Positions 1 to 12,463 of a stretch of DNA of 64,000 nucleotides are shown in pieces. The stretch comes from Ceratotherium simum simum (taxonomy: Eukaryota; Chordata; Mammalia; Perissodactyla; Rhinocerotidae), in NCBI RefSeq assembly GCF_000283155.1, contig NW_004454163.1:27408303-27472302 (forward strand), in the 5' to 3' direction. Numbering within the stretch: the stretch's first letter is position 1; each line of letters starts with the position of its first letter. Position numbers and translations under genes: made by a program. Below the pieces are notes generated by a model that worked only from the letters and a program-made list of their open reading frames with translations, did not search any database and was not told where the DNA came from.

Positions 1-37
1 CGTGCGCACTTAACCGCTAAGCCATGGGGCTGGCCCT
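1..37 (-). repeat. ERE SINE head, cut by window edge
   Basis: Read on the minus strand this is the 5' head of a tRNA-derived ERE SINE (gggccagccccatggcttag, then cggttaagtgcgcacg). The same head recurs in at least ten other places in the window. The body of the copy lies left of base 1. Confidence 0.85.
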
Positions 38-205
38 GCATGTTGATTTTTTATCCTGCAACTTTACTGAATTCGTTTATTAGTTCTAACAGTTTTTTTG
101 AGGAGTCTTTAGGGTTTTCTACATATAAGATCATGTCATCTGCAACCAGAGATAATTTTACTTCCTCCTTTCCAATCTCGATGCCTTTTGTCTGACCTTT
201 ATTCT
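38..205 (-). mobile_element. LINE-1 ORF2 fragment
   Basis: The plus strand carries phrases typical of the reverse complement of L1 ORF2, such as ttagttctaacagtttttttg and tcatgtcatctgcaaccaga. It is a short dead fragment with no usable frame. It abuts the ERE head, so the SINE probably inserted next to or into it. Confidence 0.75.
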
Positions 206-2139
206 TGAGTCATATCAAAAAGCCTAAGACCTACTTGGTAAATTTGTGACTTTGAATTATTACTTCGGATTTCAATTCCCATGAGCCCAAGAAGTAGATA
301 CCTAGTGAATAAATCCTCCTGAACATGATATTCCTCATGACAGATACCCAGAGAGCCAAAAGTCTAAGACAAGAATTATCACCAGCCACCTCGTGTGACA
401 CTTGCTCGGGTGACAGTGTTATTATGCTGCTCCCTTATGTAACAAGACAACACATGAGCCTGTCCTCCAACGAATGTAAAGGTGGCAGGGGAAACAGTGC
501 ACTCTGAGGAGTTCTGTAACTCTTTTACACCTGTTACCTGCTGGTCAGCTAGCCCTGAAGACTTGAATGCCCAAGCTTCTGCATTAATAACATTAATTTT
601 AAAAGCATAGTAAAACTTACCTGATCTTAAGTCAGGTTTTTTGGCAAAATATTATGCCTCCTGATCCTACCATTTACTTTTATAGTTACATGGTCAGTTA
701 AGAGACCAATCAATTCTAACTGATAAATCAGCAGGAAAAGTATAAGTTCCTTACCTGGAGCAAAATTTCACAAAGGAGGTTCCCTCCAACTCACAGCTTT
801 CTGAAACACCGTCTATCCCCAGTGCCCTCTCTCCCTTTCTCGAACTCCAAAGTCCTGTCCAAGCCTCATGCAGTTAGATCCCCTTCGTGGTGTAAAAGAT
901 TCACGGGGCTGAGCTCTGGGCTCAGTTTTGCCAGCCCAGCAAACTCCCATCTTTGCTGCCCCCATGAGAGGACTTGTGACTACCCCCTTGAAAACATGGC
1001 CCTTCTTTCTCTTTATATTTCACAGCCCTCTTTCTCATATGTTGTCCAAACCTGTCTTCCTGAGGACAAAAAGAGAACTTTATTCCAGGGTGAAAAACTA
1101 TCATCTCGATCTGCAAGTGTGGGTGCATGTGATAGTAATAATATAACATAACATAAGAACCCGTTAACATGTTAGCACTTCTCCATATTCATTTCTTTTA
1201 TGAGTATTAATTTGAGTCCACTTTATTCTGCCTACCTCCTCCCACCCCCGAGTGATGGGACCACAGCAATAGCCTACCAACTTCCTCTTTCCAGGTCTGC
1301 CACCATCACCACCACTTCCCAGCACCACAGCCACCACCAACTGAGGCTGCCAGCAGACAGCCATTGGACCAATCTTCTAGGAACACTGTTGTTTTTCATA
1401 ACTCCCTTGACTATAAATCTTCTGGGATTCCCCATCATCAATGAAATAAAGCTAAAACACCTCAGCCTGACATTCCTAAGTCTTCTATTGTCCTGTGATG
1501 AAGCCAACCCAGAAGAAAATTCTGAAGAAAATGTAGGTCCTGTTTCTGGATTATTCTGCTCTTCTGTTGGGAGGGTGCAGGCCTTGAATTCAGACATTCA
1601 TCCTGCCCAGATTCCTCAACTTATCTTATTCCTCAGTTTCAGCCATACTCTCACCTCAGTCCATTGGTAACGTGTATGGATCAGAGCTTCATCAACGACA
1701 TAGATTGTCAGTGGCATATGTCGTCAGCACCTCAGAGACTTCTCAAACAAAATATATTTTATACTGGCATTAAGCCGGACTGTCCAAGAGCTCATTCCCA
1801 GGACCATAATATCTGATTCATAGGCAGAAATGCTTTCACTGAACTCTGCTCTTCCCCTATAGGCACTCTGCATCCCAACTAGGCCCATCTCTTTGTTTTT
1901 CCCCAAACTCTCTATATTAATCTTTCCTGTCATATCTTTGCTGACACCTGTTCTTCCACCTCCTTCATGGCTCAACTTCAGGGGCACCCTCCTCCTGGCA
2001 GCTCCAAACCCAACAGTACTGCACCGCCATCTTTGAACTCATATGTCACTCATTTGTTTTGGTACTGTGAGTTCCCTGAATTCTTAAAATCAGTGGGGAT
2101 GGTGGGAATTTTTCAGAGAATACTGGGCAGGAAGACATT
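206..2139. other. Intergenic, no gene recognised
   Basis: Only short open frames occur here, the longest about 156 codons near 1200-1670. They have low-complexity translations (His/Thr/Ser runs, Leu-rich) and no family resemblance. I see no RNA gene and no clear repeat family. Confidence 0.5.
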
Positions 2140-2575
2140 CTCCTGAGTTTTCTTCTTGTATTTTTATGGTTTCATTTTTTAAAAATATTATCTAAATCTT
2201 TGATACACTTGGAACTTGTTTTGGTGTAATGCATGAGTTAAGGAAACAATTTTTTTCCCATTTGTCTCAACACCCAGTTAGTCAAAATCAAATTTTCTTC
2301 ACTGACTCAAAATGCCATCTTCATTATAATTTAAGTTCTCATCTACTTTAGGTCTCTTTTTTGGTTCTGTATTCCCTTTCACTGATCTGCCTATCCATCT
2401 GCTGATGTAAAACCATTTTAGTACTTATGGCTTTTTAAATCTATTTTGATATTTGATAGGGCTGGTCATTTCTTATTACTCTTGTTTTGCAAAAACTTCC
2501 TGGTTGTTATCTGTTTACTTTTCCATATGAACTTTATAATCATCTTGTCTGGTCTCCCTCCACCATATTCCTGTT
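2140..2575 (-). mobile_element. Old L1/HAL1-like fragment
   Basis: The T-rich sequence resembles the reverse complement of an L1 or HAL1 ORF2 middle section: ...ttggtgtaatgcatgagtta..., then ...ctatccatctgctgatg..., then ...tttccatatgaactttata. It is heavily decayed and the subfamily cannot be assigned by eye. Confidence 0.55.
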
Positions 2576-2579
2576 GGTG

Positions 2580-2850
2580 ACGTTATCAGATCTGAATTTC
2601 AAAAAGATCATTCTGGCTACAGTGTGAAGAACAAGCGTGCTCGAGGGAAGACCAACAAGAAGTGCTATTGCCAGAGTTCACAAGAGAGATGAGGGTAACT
2701 TGGACTAGGATGGCAGCAGTAGAGATGGAAAGAAAATGGGATCAAAGGTAAGGAGAAATACAAATTGGCAGGACTTCGTGATGAATGTGATTTGAAAGTT
2801 TAGGAAGAAGTAAGTGGTTTTCTAGTCTCGCCTGGAACAACTCTGGGATT
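2580..2850 (-). repeat. Ancient LINE-like repeat fragment
   Basis: The segment with aaaagatcattctggctacag and ggactaggatggcagcagta belongs to the same old family seen in reverse at about 33,060-33,760 and in plus orientation at about 21,640-22,770. I treat it as an ancient LINE (L2-like) piece; the family name is uncertain. Confidence 0.45.
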
Positions 2851-3215
2851 TAGTCCAGTTCTAGAAAGGCCCCAATCTGGATCAATCCAAGGATACAGGG
2901 TTAGTTTTGGAGTTGTCCTGAAAATCAGGGTCCTCTTGGGAAAAGAACTGGAGCTCTTCTCTAATGAGATATCATGGGTTCAGACAGATACCCCAAAGTG
3001 AATTGCCTCCCCCCACCACGCCTTGTGCCAGGAAAACCAAACCAGTTTCTAGAGCATTTCACAGGCTGTGGGGGTGTACCCATGACCTCAAACCTCATGG
3101 TTCTAAATGGCAGTTGTGTATTCTGAGACATTCTGTCACATCACATTTGGGGCCTGCAGAGCCAATTTGTGGTTAGTGAAGAAAAAATATGATACCTCGA
3201 AAGTTTTCCTTTCTT

Positions 3216-3786
3216 CATTTCCTCAAAAAGTTAAATTACCATAAGATTCCATTCCTAGGTATACACCTGAAAGAACTGAAAGTAGGAGCCAAAGAGATCC
3301 CTGTATACCAATATTCATAGCAGCATTATTCACAATAGCCAAAAGGTGGAAACAGTCCAAATGTCCATCAAAAGATGAATGGATAACCAAAATGTGCTAT
3401 ATATATACAATGGAATATTATTCAGCCTTAAAAAGGAATGACATTCTGATACATGCTAAAATATGGATGAACGCAGAAAGCATTATGCTAAGTGAAATAA
3501 GACAGAAACAAAGGGACAAATGTTGTATGATTCCACTTACATAAGGTACACAGAATAGGCAAATTTATAGAAACAGGAAGTAGAACAGAGGTTACCAGGG
3601 CCTAGGGGAGGGGAAGACGGGGAGTTATTATCAAATGGATATAGAGTTTCTGTTTGGGATGATGAAAAATTTTTGGGGCTAGGCATGCTGGTTGCACAAC
3701 ACTGAGAACTTAATGCCACTGAATTGTATGCTTAAAAATGGTTAAATAGTAAATTTTATGTTATGTTTATTTTACCAAAATAAAAA
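3216..3786 (+). mobile_element. LINE-1 3' end (ORF2 tail plus 3'UTR)
   Basis: The sequence has the signature of the L1 ORF2 C-terminus (catagcagcattattcacaa, tagccaaaaggtggaaac), then the 3'UTR, and ends in an A/T-rich tail near 3,780. It is 5'-truncated and carries stops in every frame. Confidence 0.85.
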
Positions 3787-4329
3787 AGAATATATTTTCT
3801 AAAACTTTTCTTATGAAAGACTGTGTCATGATAGAGGCACCTCCTCTCCCACTGAGACAAATTATGATCACGTGATCATGGCTATCAGTCATATTAGCTC
3901 TCTGAGACGTAGGTATTACAGAGTAGGCAATACATTTTCTCACCCAAAACAATGCAAAATATTTTGGGAAACAAACTATATAACCTGCATCTCCGGAAAT
4001 CCCCTCCCAAGTGGCTAACCACAAAGGGAGGAAACAACAGGGTGAAACCAAAAGTTTACAGTCAAAACTTAGAGTCCATGTTATATCATTCTTTACTAGA
4101 TAAACGCAGTGCAAATGTGCATTCAGGAATGACACGATTGGAGCATTTAAGCTTCTTTGCCTTAGTCTTTCTTTATTCCATATTTTAGGGACATTCTCGT
4201 CCCCAAATGTCTTTTGAAGCAAGTAGGTGTAAAGCATTCAATTAAACAGGAGCTATTTAAAACTCACTTGACAAATCACCTGAATATTAAGTCACCAGAA
4301 TTAGGCAGTATCCATTGAAGAGCTCTGAG
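3787..4329. other. Intergenic, nothing recognised
   Basis: There is no convincing gene, RNA or named repeat. A 156-codon minus-strand frame across 3767-4237 overlaps the L1 tail and has no recognisable domain. Confidence 0.4.
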
Positions 4330-5000
4330 GACAGTGTGGGGGACGAGGGGGAATCCCCCTCTGCCCCTTCCCTTAAGGTTCTTATGGCTGGCCAAATAAT
4401 TAACAAGACAGGTTAGCAGGAGAAAATAATACCAAGTTTAATAACATGTATACATGGGAGAAAGCAGGGACACTGCGTTTCTCCACACAATAGCAGAAAT
4501 TCTCGTCTTAAATACCATGTTCAGCCAATGACAAAGGAGGATGTTGGGGGTGGGGAGAGTCAGTTACAGGAGATTACCACTAACGCGCAGTAAACAAGAG
4601 TAAGGTTATTATGCAGATTTAAGGCCTCACCTTCCACATTGATAAGTTTCTAGAAATGAGGTCATCCCCCCTCTTCCCAATACAGAGAGGGAGATACCTT
4701 TACAAATGGGGATCTCCCTTATAAATGTAAATGTTTGTCTGGCAACTCCTCAAAGGGCCATCCAGAGAATGTGGCCAGAGAGACATAAGATGGGCTTGTT
4801 GGTGCCTTTTCTATTGTAACATCTATTTTACATTATATTACAGCCATCAGATAGAAGATCTGTTCCAGGAAGGAGTTACTATGTCAAATTCTTTAGGCAG
4901 TTAGTGGGGGAGGTCAAATGTCCATAAGAGAAAACAATCCAGGTAAAGAGATATATTTCAGGGTGGCCAAATCTTGATCTCCCACAACAGCTAGGAATGA
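4330..5000 (-). repeat. LTR-like remnant (low certainty)
   Basis: The start (cccttaaggttcttatggc, then aattaacaagacaggttagc and taccaagttta) has the layout of the end of an endogenous retrovirus LTR read backwards, with an AATAAA-like region and a pyrimidine/purine alternation. The minus-strand LTR near 38,190 has a similar arrangement. No TG...CA ends or target duplication could be fixed by eye. Confidence 0.35.
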
Positions 5001-5637
5001 AGTTGAGTTACTAGTGGTCAAACTGATGTTACAAATTACCCTGAGCTAAAGGCTGTCAAGCTGCCAATACGACTTCCATGCAAAATAAATAACTGTTCCA
5101 GACGACAGCCTTGGTAGAATCAGTCATAAAATGTAGGAACATCTAAATGCAATAATAACCAATCCATAGAGTGAATAGTAACATGGTATCCAGAAAAAGG
5201 AAAGCATAATTCATTAATGTCCTGCAAATAAGCAGATGTAAATTATTTACAGTGAAAAATTTTTTTGGCAAAATTTTCCTAAAAGTGAATTTTTCTAGAC
5301 ACATAGTCATCATGAGATTAAAGAACGTGCAAGGGTTCAGTGTTGGCTCAATGATAGTAAATGAAGAGTAGCAATAAAGGGAAACGCTTCTAAAGGAAGA
5401 AAGGTAATAGCCCTTCCAAGTCATTGCTATATATAATGAAGACGTGTGAGCTTTAAAATCTACAAGTTTGTGGATATCAGTGAGCTTGGGAAAATGCCAA
5501 GTTAAGGAAGATAAATGTAACATGATGTTAAAATGAAATGTTCAGCTAAGGCCCCTGAAACAGACACCACATTCTAAAAAGGTACAAAATTACTTAAATG
5601 CAGGATTTACCAAACAGATGATATTAAAAGAAAAAGA
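5001..5637. other. Intergenic, nothing recognised
   Basis: AT-rich sequence without a gene or clear repeat. The 126-codon minus-strand frame at 5143-5523 has no recognisable domain. Confidence 0.4.
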
Positions 5638-6520
5638 AAATACCCATTACACACCTATTAGAATGGCCAAAATCTGGAACACTGACAATACCAAATGTTG
5701 GCCAGGTTGTGGAGCAACAGGAATTCTCATTCATTGCTAACAGGAACGCAAAAGAGCGCAGCCACTTTGGAAGACAGTTTGGAGGTTTCTTACAAAACTA
5801 AAGATACTCATACCATATAATCCAGCAATCATGCTCCTTGGCATTTACCCAAAGGAGTTGAAAACTTAGGTGCACACAAAAACCTGCACATGGATGTTTA
5901 TAGCAGCTTTATTCATAATTGCCAAAACTTGGAAGCAACCAAGATGTCCTTCAGTAGGTGAATGGATAAATAAACTGTGGTACGTCCAGGCAATGAAATA
6001 TTCAGTGTGAAAAAGAATGAGCTATCAGCCCTGGAAAGACATGGAGGAAGCTTAAGTGCATATTACTACGTGAAAGAACCCAATCTGAAAAGGCTACATA
6101 CTGTATGATTCCAATGATAAGACATTCTGGAAAAGGCAAAACTATGGAGACAATAAAAAGATCAGCGGTTGCCAAGGATGAGATAAAGGGAATGAACAGA
6201 TGGAGCACAGAGAATTTTTAGGGCAGCGAAAATACTCTGTATTATATTGTAATAATAGATATACATCATTATACCTTTGTCTAAACTCATAGAATGTACA
6301 ACACCAAGAGTGAATTTCAAGATAAACTATGGACTTTTGGTGATTATGATGTGACAATGTAGGTTCATCAGTTGTAACAAATGTATCATTCTGGTGCATG
6401 ATGTTGATAACAGGGGAGGCAATATATGTGTGGGGACAAGGGGTATATGGGAAATCTATGTATCTTCCTCTCAATTTTGGCGTAAACCTAAAACTGCTTT
6501 AAGAAAATGAAGTCTAAAAA
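5638..6520 (+). mobile_element. LINE-1 3' end, copy A
   Basis: It opens with decayed ORF2 sequence (cacctattagaatggccaaa) and runs through the ORF2 C-terminus (ggatgtttatagcagcttta). It then has a long 3'UTR ending near aaactgctttaag. The sequence is closely collinear with 13,918-14,750, so both are the same old L1 subfamily inserted in the same orientation. Confidence 0.85.
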
Positions 6521-6599
6521 ATAGTATGAATTGATTTGTTTATCCACTTGGAAAATAAAATAATTATTTTTAAAAACCTCTACTGGGTGTTGTACTAGT

Positions 6600-7193
6600 T
6601 AAAACATCTACAGAAAGTTGTGAAGTTAGACAGTACCTAGAAGGACAAATTGGGGGTAAGGTGAAGACATTTGAGATTCAACAGATGCAAAAAAAAAAAA
6701 AAAAAAAAAAATGCCTTCTGGGAGCTTCCCTTATCTGACTAAAAGCAGTAACTTCTGGGAAATAAGGCTGCCATAAACTCCTCCTTAGGGTAAATCCACT
6801 CCCAGAAAGGAGAATGTGAATAAAAGACACCCCAAATCCCTTATCCAGGGGACTATTATGATGCTGAAGAAGATGGAAAGACCGTTCATACTGATGTAGA
6901 CAAACATTATCACGAACTTTCTTATCTCCCATCTGTTCTCCTAAAAACCCATTTGCCCTTCCTAAAGAAACCTATTTGTTCTTCCCTAAGAAGGCTTTTC
7001 TCCCCTCTCCCTTTCTTCTATTAAATTAGTTATATAATGCTTTAAGCGTTTAAGGAGCCAGCTACTTCCTTTGATGGTTCCCCTGTAAAGTCAAAATAAA
7101 CCTTTCCTCCTGTTAATCTGCCTTTAGTCTGTATAATTTGCAGGCCCCAGGTAATAAACGGAAGAGGGTAGAGGAAAAGGGTTTTTTTCCCTC
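6600..7193 (+). repeat. Solitary ERV LTR (decayed)
   Basis: This segment is the reverse complement homologue of 38,185-38,935: both contain gagattcaac, tatctgactaaaagcag, gatggaaagaccrttca and a tail reading agagggtagaggaaaa. It has a TATA-like tatataatgc at about 7031 and an aataaa at about 7095, followed by tagtctgtataatttgcag, as expected of a retroviral U3-R-U5. An A-run of 23 (6689-6711) interrupts it. No viral genes are attached. Confidence 0.6.
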
Positions 7194-8390
7194 CCCTCCA
7201 GCAAAAAGGGGAATTTGTTGGCTCAGCCAACTGAACTTCGGGAAAGGTGGATGTGAGCTGGGCCTCAGGGATGACCACAACCAGGGACTAGAACACCACC
7301 AATCCTTTCTTCATCTCTCATTTCTGCTTCTCTCAATGTATCAGTCACTTTCTCCCACCACGGACTAGCTTCTTCCACATAGCCAGTGAGGACATGGCCA
7401 CCAAACAGCTCAGATTCATACTTCACAGCTTTGCCACCTGAGATAGCCTGAGACCCTCTTCATCTGGTTGGAGGTCAGAAATCCCCAGGACTGGCCAAGC
7501 TTGGGGAACATGCCTACCTCTAGCCAATCACTGAGTTAAGGAAGCAGAACGGTAAGAAACCAGGGCTTCCATTGAACCACTCATTGGGAAGCAATATTTC
7601 TGAGAAGAGTGCTACTCTAGGCAGACAAAACAGTAACCATCCACTGCACAATCCTTCCAAACAGCATTGTGAAGACCTTAGAAAAACAGTCAGGCCACCT
7701 ACATGGCTTCCTTGGCATCCTGAATCCTCATCTCTTGGTCATCCTGAATCCCCAGATTTCACCACTAATACTGGGTTGGCAGGAGTGGGTGGGGAGCAGT
7801 AGATTACTGCCCTGAATCACAGCCAGTCATCTGCAGCCTTTTTTAGCTTGTCAGTCAATACTCAGCTCCCAGAGGGCAGGACCCTTCTCTATTCTATCCC
7901 GCTTCATTCAGACAATTTCTGGAACAATGTTGACCAGTATTCAAGACTCCCACTGTCTCTACTACATTGCTCCTAAGTCTTCCCCTACTCTGTACTCCCT
8001 TGATTCAGTGTTATTCGTCTTAAAAACTCACACCCCAGACTAAACTGTGCCATGCTCCTCTTTGGAGTGGATCTTGGATTATCAAATTATCAAATAATGG
8101 TAATGGGGAGGGGGTGAAGATCACCCCTTGTTCCCCACTCTCTGCCCACTGCCAGCTCTGTCTTCATCCCCCTCTCAGCTTGGTTCCCCTTCTGCTGAGA
8201 CCCACCCTGCACTGTTACCCATAAAAGAACGGAGAGAAGTGTCTCTACACTTGTGAAGATGTGTGCCACGCCCTTCAAAGCTTTAAGGAGATAAATTTAG
8301 ACATAAAACAGGAAGTATTTCTCTATGTGGCTGAGAGAGATCTAAGAGACGTTATTGCCCCAAGATAGTTTAAAGCTGAAGTGTAGGGGA
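7194..8390. other. Intergenic, no gene recognised
   Basis: Mixed-composition sequence. The frames here (76 codons or fewer) have no family signature. Part could be internal or flanking sequence of the LTR before it, but I cannot show this. Confidence 0.4.
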
Positions 8391-8572
8391 GAAGTTCTCA
8401 AATTTGACCATAGATCAGAATCACCTGGAGGGCTTGTTATGCCTTGCTATGCCAACATATTGTTGGGCCCATCCCCAGACTTTCTATTCAGTAGGTTTGG
8501 GGTGGGGCCTGAGAATCTGCATTTCTAAAAAGCTGATGCTGTTGGTCCAGGGACCACACTTTGAAAACTACT
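8391..8572 (-). mobile_element. MER5-type hAT-Charlie element
   Basis: It begins ttctcaaatttgaccatag, then agaatcacctggagggcttg, and ends ggtccagggaccacactttg. These match the two inverted ends and body of a MER5-like non-autonomous hAT element. It encodes no protein. Confidence 0.8.
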
Positions 8573-10046
8573 ATGATAGAGGTTCAAGGAGAGACAGAAT
8601 ACCTCTCTAGGCCACAGGGCTCCTGTCTGAAATTGAAGGTGTTGGGTTAGGTCAGCTAAGGTGCTCTTTAGGGCTGACATTCCATGATTATAGTGTTAAA
8701 CAGGTGACTACACATGTACTTGTGGCAAGCTATTCTCATTATTATGAAACAATTATTGGTTATCTTTATTAAGATACCATAAAAATTTCCAGGAGCTTCA
8801 GAGTTCTGATCTATATAGCCTCACTAAAACCTCAAAAGCCATTATTAAATTTTATTAAATAAAACCTCATTAAAATCATTAAAGTCACTTAGTGAAAAGC
8901 TTAAATTATGGAATATTTTAAATAAATGCCCTTTTACTCATAATTTCAACTAGACTCCTACAAAAATGTTTCAAAGAAAAGTTTTCATTGACATTGCTTT
9001 ACAGAACAAATTAATAATTAGCATATAAAGATGGCACATAACGAACGTTTAAAGGCCTTAATTATGATTTAAACTGTTGGTCAGCTAAACATGTACCTTC
9101 TTCTCCCCTTTCCCCCAACAAATAAATATTACTCACATTTTAATTTAATACTGTGTCTATTCTCCTGAAATAGCCATGCCTATTCTCAACATCTAATTTT
9201 AGCATATAACATGTTACAAGTTGAACTGTCAGGCATTTAAATATTGCCCCTCTGCCCTACACAAATAAATCTTATTTGCATGTTAGTTTGCTTAACTCGA
9301 AGTATTCCACAATCCTGGAGCGGCAGAGATCATCCCCCAAGGCTAGTCTTTGATCATGTGCTCTCCTCCCTCTGGGACCTAATGCCCTTCCACTCAGAAC
9401 CTCAAGATTGAAGGGGACTTAGAAAGCGTCTAGTCCACACCCCCCATTTGACCCACCAATGTGTCCTCGGGGTACCACGCTGAGGAATTCCCAGACTCTG
9501 AATGGACAGCCCTAGCAATCAGGAGCTTTGAATCAATTCTTGGCAAATAACACCTTGTGAAGAGCCTGCTAAGGTCCCTCCATAAGTAACCCCATGAAAC
9601 TGAGGACAGGTCACCTCCGGAGGCATAGAGCAGAGCCAGCACAAACGTATTTTACCACCTTTCTTCCTGAGTGTGCCCACCTGAAAGGGTTAACATCGTT
9701 AACCAGCAATGGTCATGGTGGTCACGTGTTTTAAAAAATATAAATTATACCATTATTACCCAGGAAATAATCATTCCTTCATTGGTCAGATTCCTTTAAC
9801 TCTCTGACACCACCATTCCTAATCCTAGAAGGTTATTTCTCTTTCCTCTTGGTCTATCTCTAGGCCTTCGATAAAAGTCTCTAGAAAACTACTGAACGAC
9901 ACACACCAACAATGCAGAAATCCTAAGGTTCAAAACCTTGCTTTGTCAATTTTTCATGTTTGTATAATTTATCTCCTCAACAAGATCATAGACTCCTAGA
10001 AAATATGGGTTCTGTTTTATATTTTGTGTCCCTTATCAGCTGTCTG
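8573..10046. other. Intergenic, AT-rich, no gene recognised
   Basis: Mostly AT-rich with short runs of TTAAA/ATTAAA. No frame over 70 codons has a recognisable product. The part at 9,300-9,660 is more GC-rich and may be an unrecognised old repeat. Confidence 0.4.
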
Positions 10047-10060
10047 AAGGGATAGCCAGG

Positions 10061-10260
10061 GGCCGGCCCCGTGGCTTAGCGGTTAAGCGCACGCGCTCCG
10101 CTGCTGGCGGCCCGAGTTCGGATCCCGGGCGTGTACCAACTCACTGCTTCTCCGCGTCCCACATACAGCAACTAGAAGGACGTGCAGCTATGACATACAA
10201 CTATCTACTGGGGTTTTGGGGAAAAAATAAATAAATAAATAAAATTAATAAAAAAAAAAA
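10061..10260 (+). mobile_element. ERE SINE (young type)
   Basis: It carries the tRNA-like head (ggccggccccgtggcttagc), an intact B-box-like gttcggatccc, the body with catacagcaactagaagga, and a tail of (aaat)n plus A-run. It is flanked by a perfect 14-bp target-site duplication, aagggatagccagg, at 10047-10060 and 10259-10272. Confidence 0.95.
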
Positions 10261-10272
10261 GGGATAGCCAGG

Positions 10273-11273
10273 ATCTGGAATCCTGAATCTCCTTGCCAAT
10301 GTCGGCTTGGTTCCCAAGGGATGTATATATGGAAGAAGGGCACATTATGTAGGGGACATTGCAGGCAAGTGTACTCTCTTTACCACTAGGTAAGTCATCA
10401 GCCAAAATCCTTATGGTAGATGCTGCCTTGATGAGATGGCATATACTAATGGGGAACCACTACTTTACCTCAAGGCCTAAAGCAGAGCTGGCCTCATCTG
10501 CTCTCTCCATATTTCCTGTCTTTGAGGTGCCGCCCTGATCTCACATTGCCTTTCAGCTGTATGTCTAATCCCCACCTCACCCCTGGTCTAGTTGCCTTGG
10601 TTCCACGGGGCTAGGGCTAGGGCAAGATATTCCAAAACAAGATGGCAGGATGCAACAGGACCTAATAAGCAGAATGAGCCAGCATTTATACAGAAGAACA
10701 GAATACAAATACAATACAAATACCAAGGATAAAAGATTGGCTGAAGGTAAGTCAGGATCAATCAGAGGATGGTGTATGTCTACCATCTCGATGGTCCTTT
10801 AAAGGTAAACTGGCTAATTCTTCATGCATCAGCTCTATGGTCCCTTGACTGGGATACTCTTAACAGCCCTAGCTCTTTGGAACCCTGGCTGACCAGGTCA
10901 GCTCTGAGCCCTTCCTGGGGAGGGAGAGGAATTCAAATGGGGATTGGGGCTAGAGTGGGAGCAATGCCCATATTAAAAGCTGGTAGGAGCTAGATGCCTA
11001 GAAGAAGAATAAAGAGGCTTTCTCCCTTAAGAGTAAGCCTTATAGATCAATCTTCACTCCTTTCTCCTAGGCCCTCTACTGGTCTTCTTTGCTTCTCCCA
11101 TTTTAAACATTCTGACTCAAAGAGAAAGAATCAAGTGGCCTTAGACAATTTGGCCCTTTGACTCTCATCAGAAGTCCCTCCCGCACCATGCCCTTGACTT
11201 CATCATTGACATACAGAAATATTCATTCTCCAGAAGTGGAATGAAAGGTAGAGATCCTGGCCTTTCCCTAGAG
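10273..11273. other. Intergenic, nothing recognised
   Basis: No gene, RNA or clear repeat seen; the short frames lack family features. Confidence 0.4.
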
Positions 11274-11454
11274 CAATGGTTCTCACCTTGCCTTACATAT
11301 TAGAATCATATGGGGAATTAAGAAAAAAATCTCAATGATCAGGCAGCATCCCTAAGCCAATTAAATAAGAATCTTGGGTGTGAGACCTAGACATGAGTGT
11401 AATTTAAAACTCCCCAAATGATTCCAATGTACAGTCAAGGCTCAGCACCACTGC
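11274..11454. mobile_element. MER5-like hAT-Charlie MITE
   Basis: The ends are near-inverted (caatggttctcaccttg at the left, aaggctcagcaccactg at the right) and the middle is about 180 bp of typical non-autonomous hAT sequence. The exact family is not assignable by eye. Confidence 0.6.
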
Positions 11455-12207
11455 CCTGGAGATTAAGCATCCCTTCTCAAGCCTAGCTGTACATTAGAAT
11501 CACTCGAGGGACTTTAAAAACTACTGTTGCCTGGGCCCCACCACAGACCAATTAAAATCAGAGTCTCTGGGGACTGTGGCCCAGGTTATCAGTATGTTTT
11601 TAAGGTTCCCAGGGTGATTCTTTTTGTATGTGGTAAACTATGGATAACAAAAAGTTTACCATTTTAACCATTTTTAAGTACGATTCAGTGGCATTAAGTA
11701 CATTCACAATGTTGTGCAGCCATTGCCACTATCCATTTCTAGAACTTTTTCATCATCCCAAACAGAAACTGTATCCATTAAACAATAACTTCCCATTCTC
11801 CTCTCCCCACAGGCTCTGGTAACCTCTATTCTACTTTTTATCTCTATGAATTTGTCTCTTTTAGGTACCTCATATAAGTGGAGTTATACAGTATTTGTCC
11901 TTTTGTGAATGGTTTATTTCACTTAGCATAATACTTTCTAGGTTCATCCATGGTGTAGCATGTATCAGAATTTCCTTCCCTTTTAAAGCTGAATAAATAT
12001 TCCATTGGATGTATATAGCACATTTTGTTTATCCATTCATCTGATGATGGACATTTGGGTTGTTTCCACCTTTTGGCTATTGTGAATAATGCTGCTATGA
12101 ATACTGGTATACAAGGATCTGTTTGAGGCCCTGCTTTCAATTTTGGAGGGTATATACCCAGAAGCAGGATTGCTAGATCATATGGTAATTCTATGTTTAA
12201 ATTTTTG

Positions 12208-12460
12208 CCCCAGTTTTATTGAGATATAATTGACATACAGAACTGTATAAGTTTAGAATGTACACATAACGATTTGACTTACATATATCGTGAAATGATT
12301 ATCACCCTAAGTTTCATTAATATCCATCATTTCATATAGATACCAAAAAAAAAAGAAAAAAAATACAGAACGCTTTTCGAGTTTGCGTGTCATCCTTGTG
12401 CAGGGGCCATGCTAATCTTCTCTCTATGTTCCTGTTTTAGTATATGTGCTGCTAAAGCTC
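12208..12460 (-). mobile_element. U6 snRNA / LINE-1 chimeric retrocopy
   Basis: On the minus strand the insertion reads: U6 snRNA, then about 18 T with one C, then about 137 bp of an L1 3'UTR ending ctcaataaaactgggg. It is flanked by a 15-bp target-site duplication (14/15 identical): atgtttaaatttttg at 12193-12207 and atgtttaactttttg at 12461-12475. In the sense of the insertion this duplication starts with an A-run, as L1-endonuclease targets do. One pair of duplications around both parts argues for a single insertion of a joined RNA, a class known from human genomes as U6/L1 chimeras. Confidence 0.75.
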
Positions 12461-12463
12461 ATG
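12364..12463 (-). pseudogene. RNU6: U6 snRNA pseudogene
   Basis: The reverse complement follows U6 closely along its length, with gcagcacatatactaaaa, gagaagattagcatggcccc and gcacaaggatgacacgcaaa. The first bases are altered (gagctttagcagcac in place of the usual 5' stem) and several substitutions fall in the 3' part. There is no proximal element or TATA box placed as in a functional U6 promoter, and it sits inside a retroinsertion. It is therefore a retropseudogene, not a working spliceosomal RNA gene. Confidence 0.93.

Noticed and set aside
1200..1670. 156-codon plus-strand frame
   Set aside because: Low-complexity composition, an overlapping 107-codon frame on the other strand, and no recognisable family.
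12364..12463. Functional U6 snRNA gene
   Set aside because: The 5' stem and several internal positions are changed, there is no U6-type promoter upstream, and it is part of a retroinsertion.
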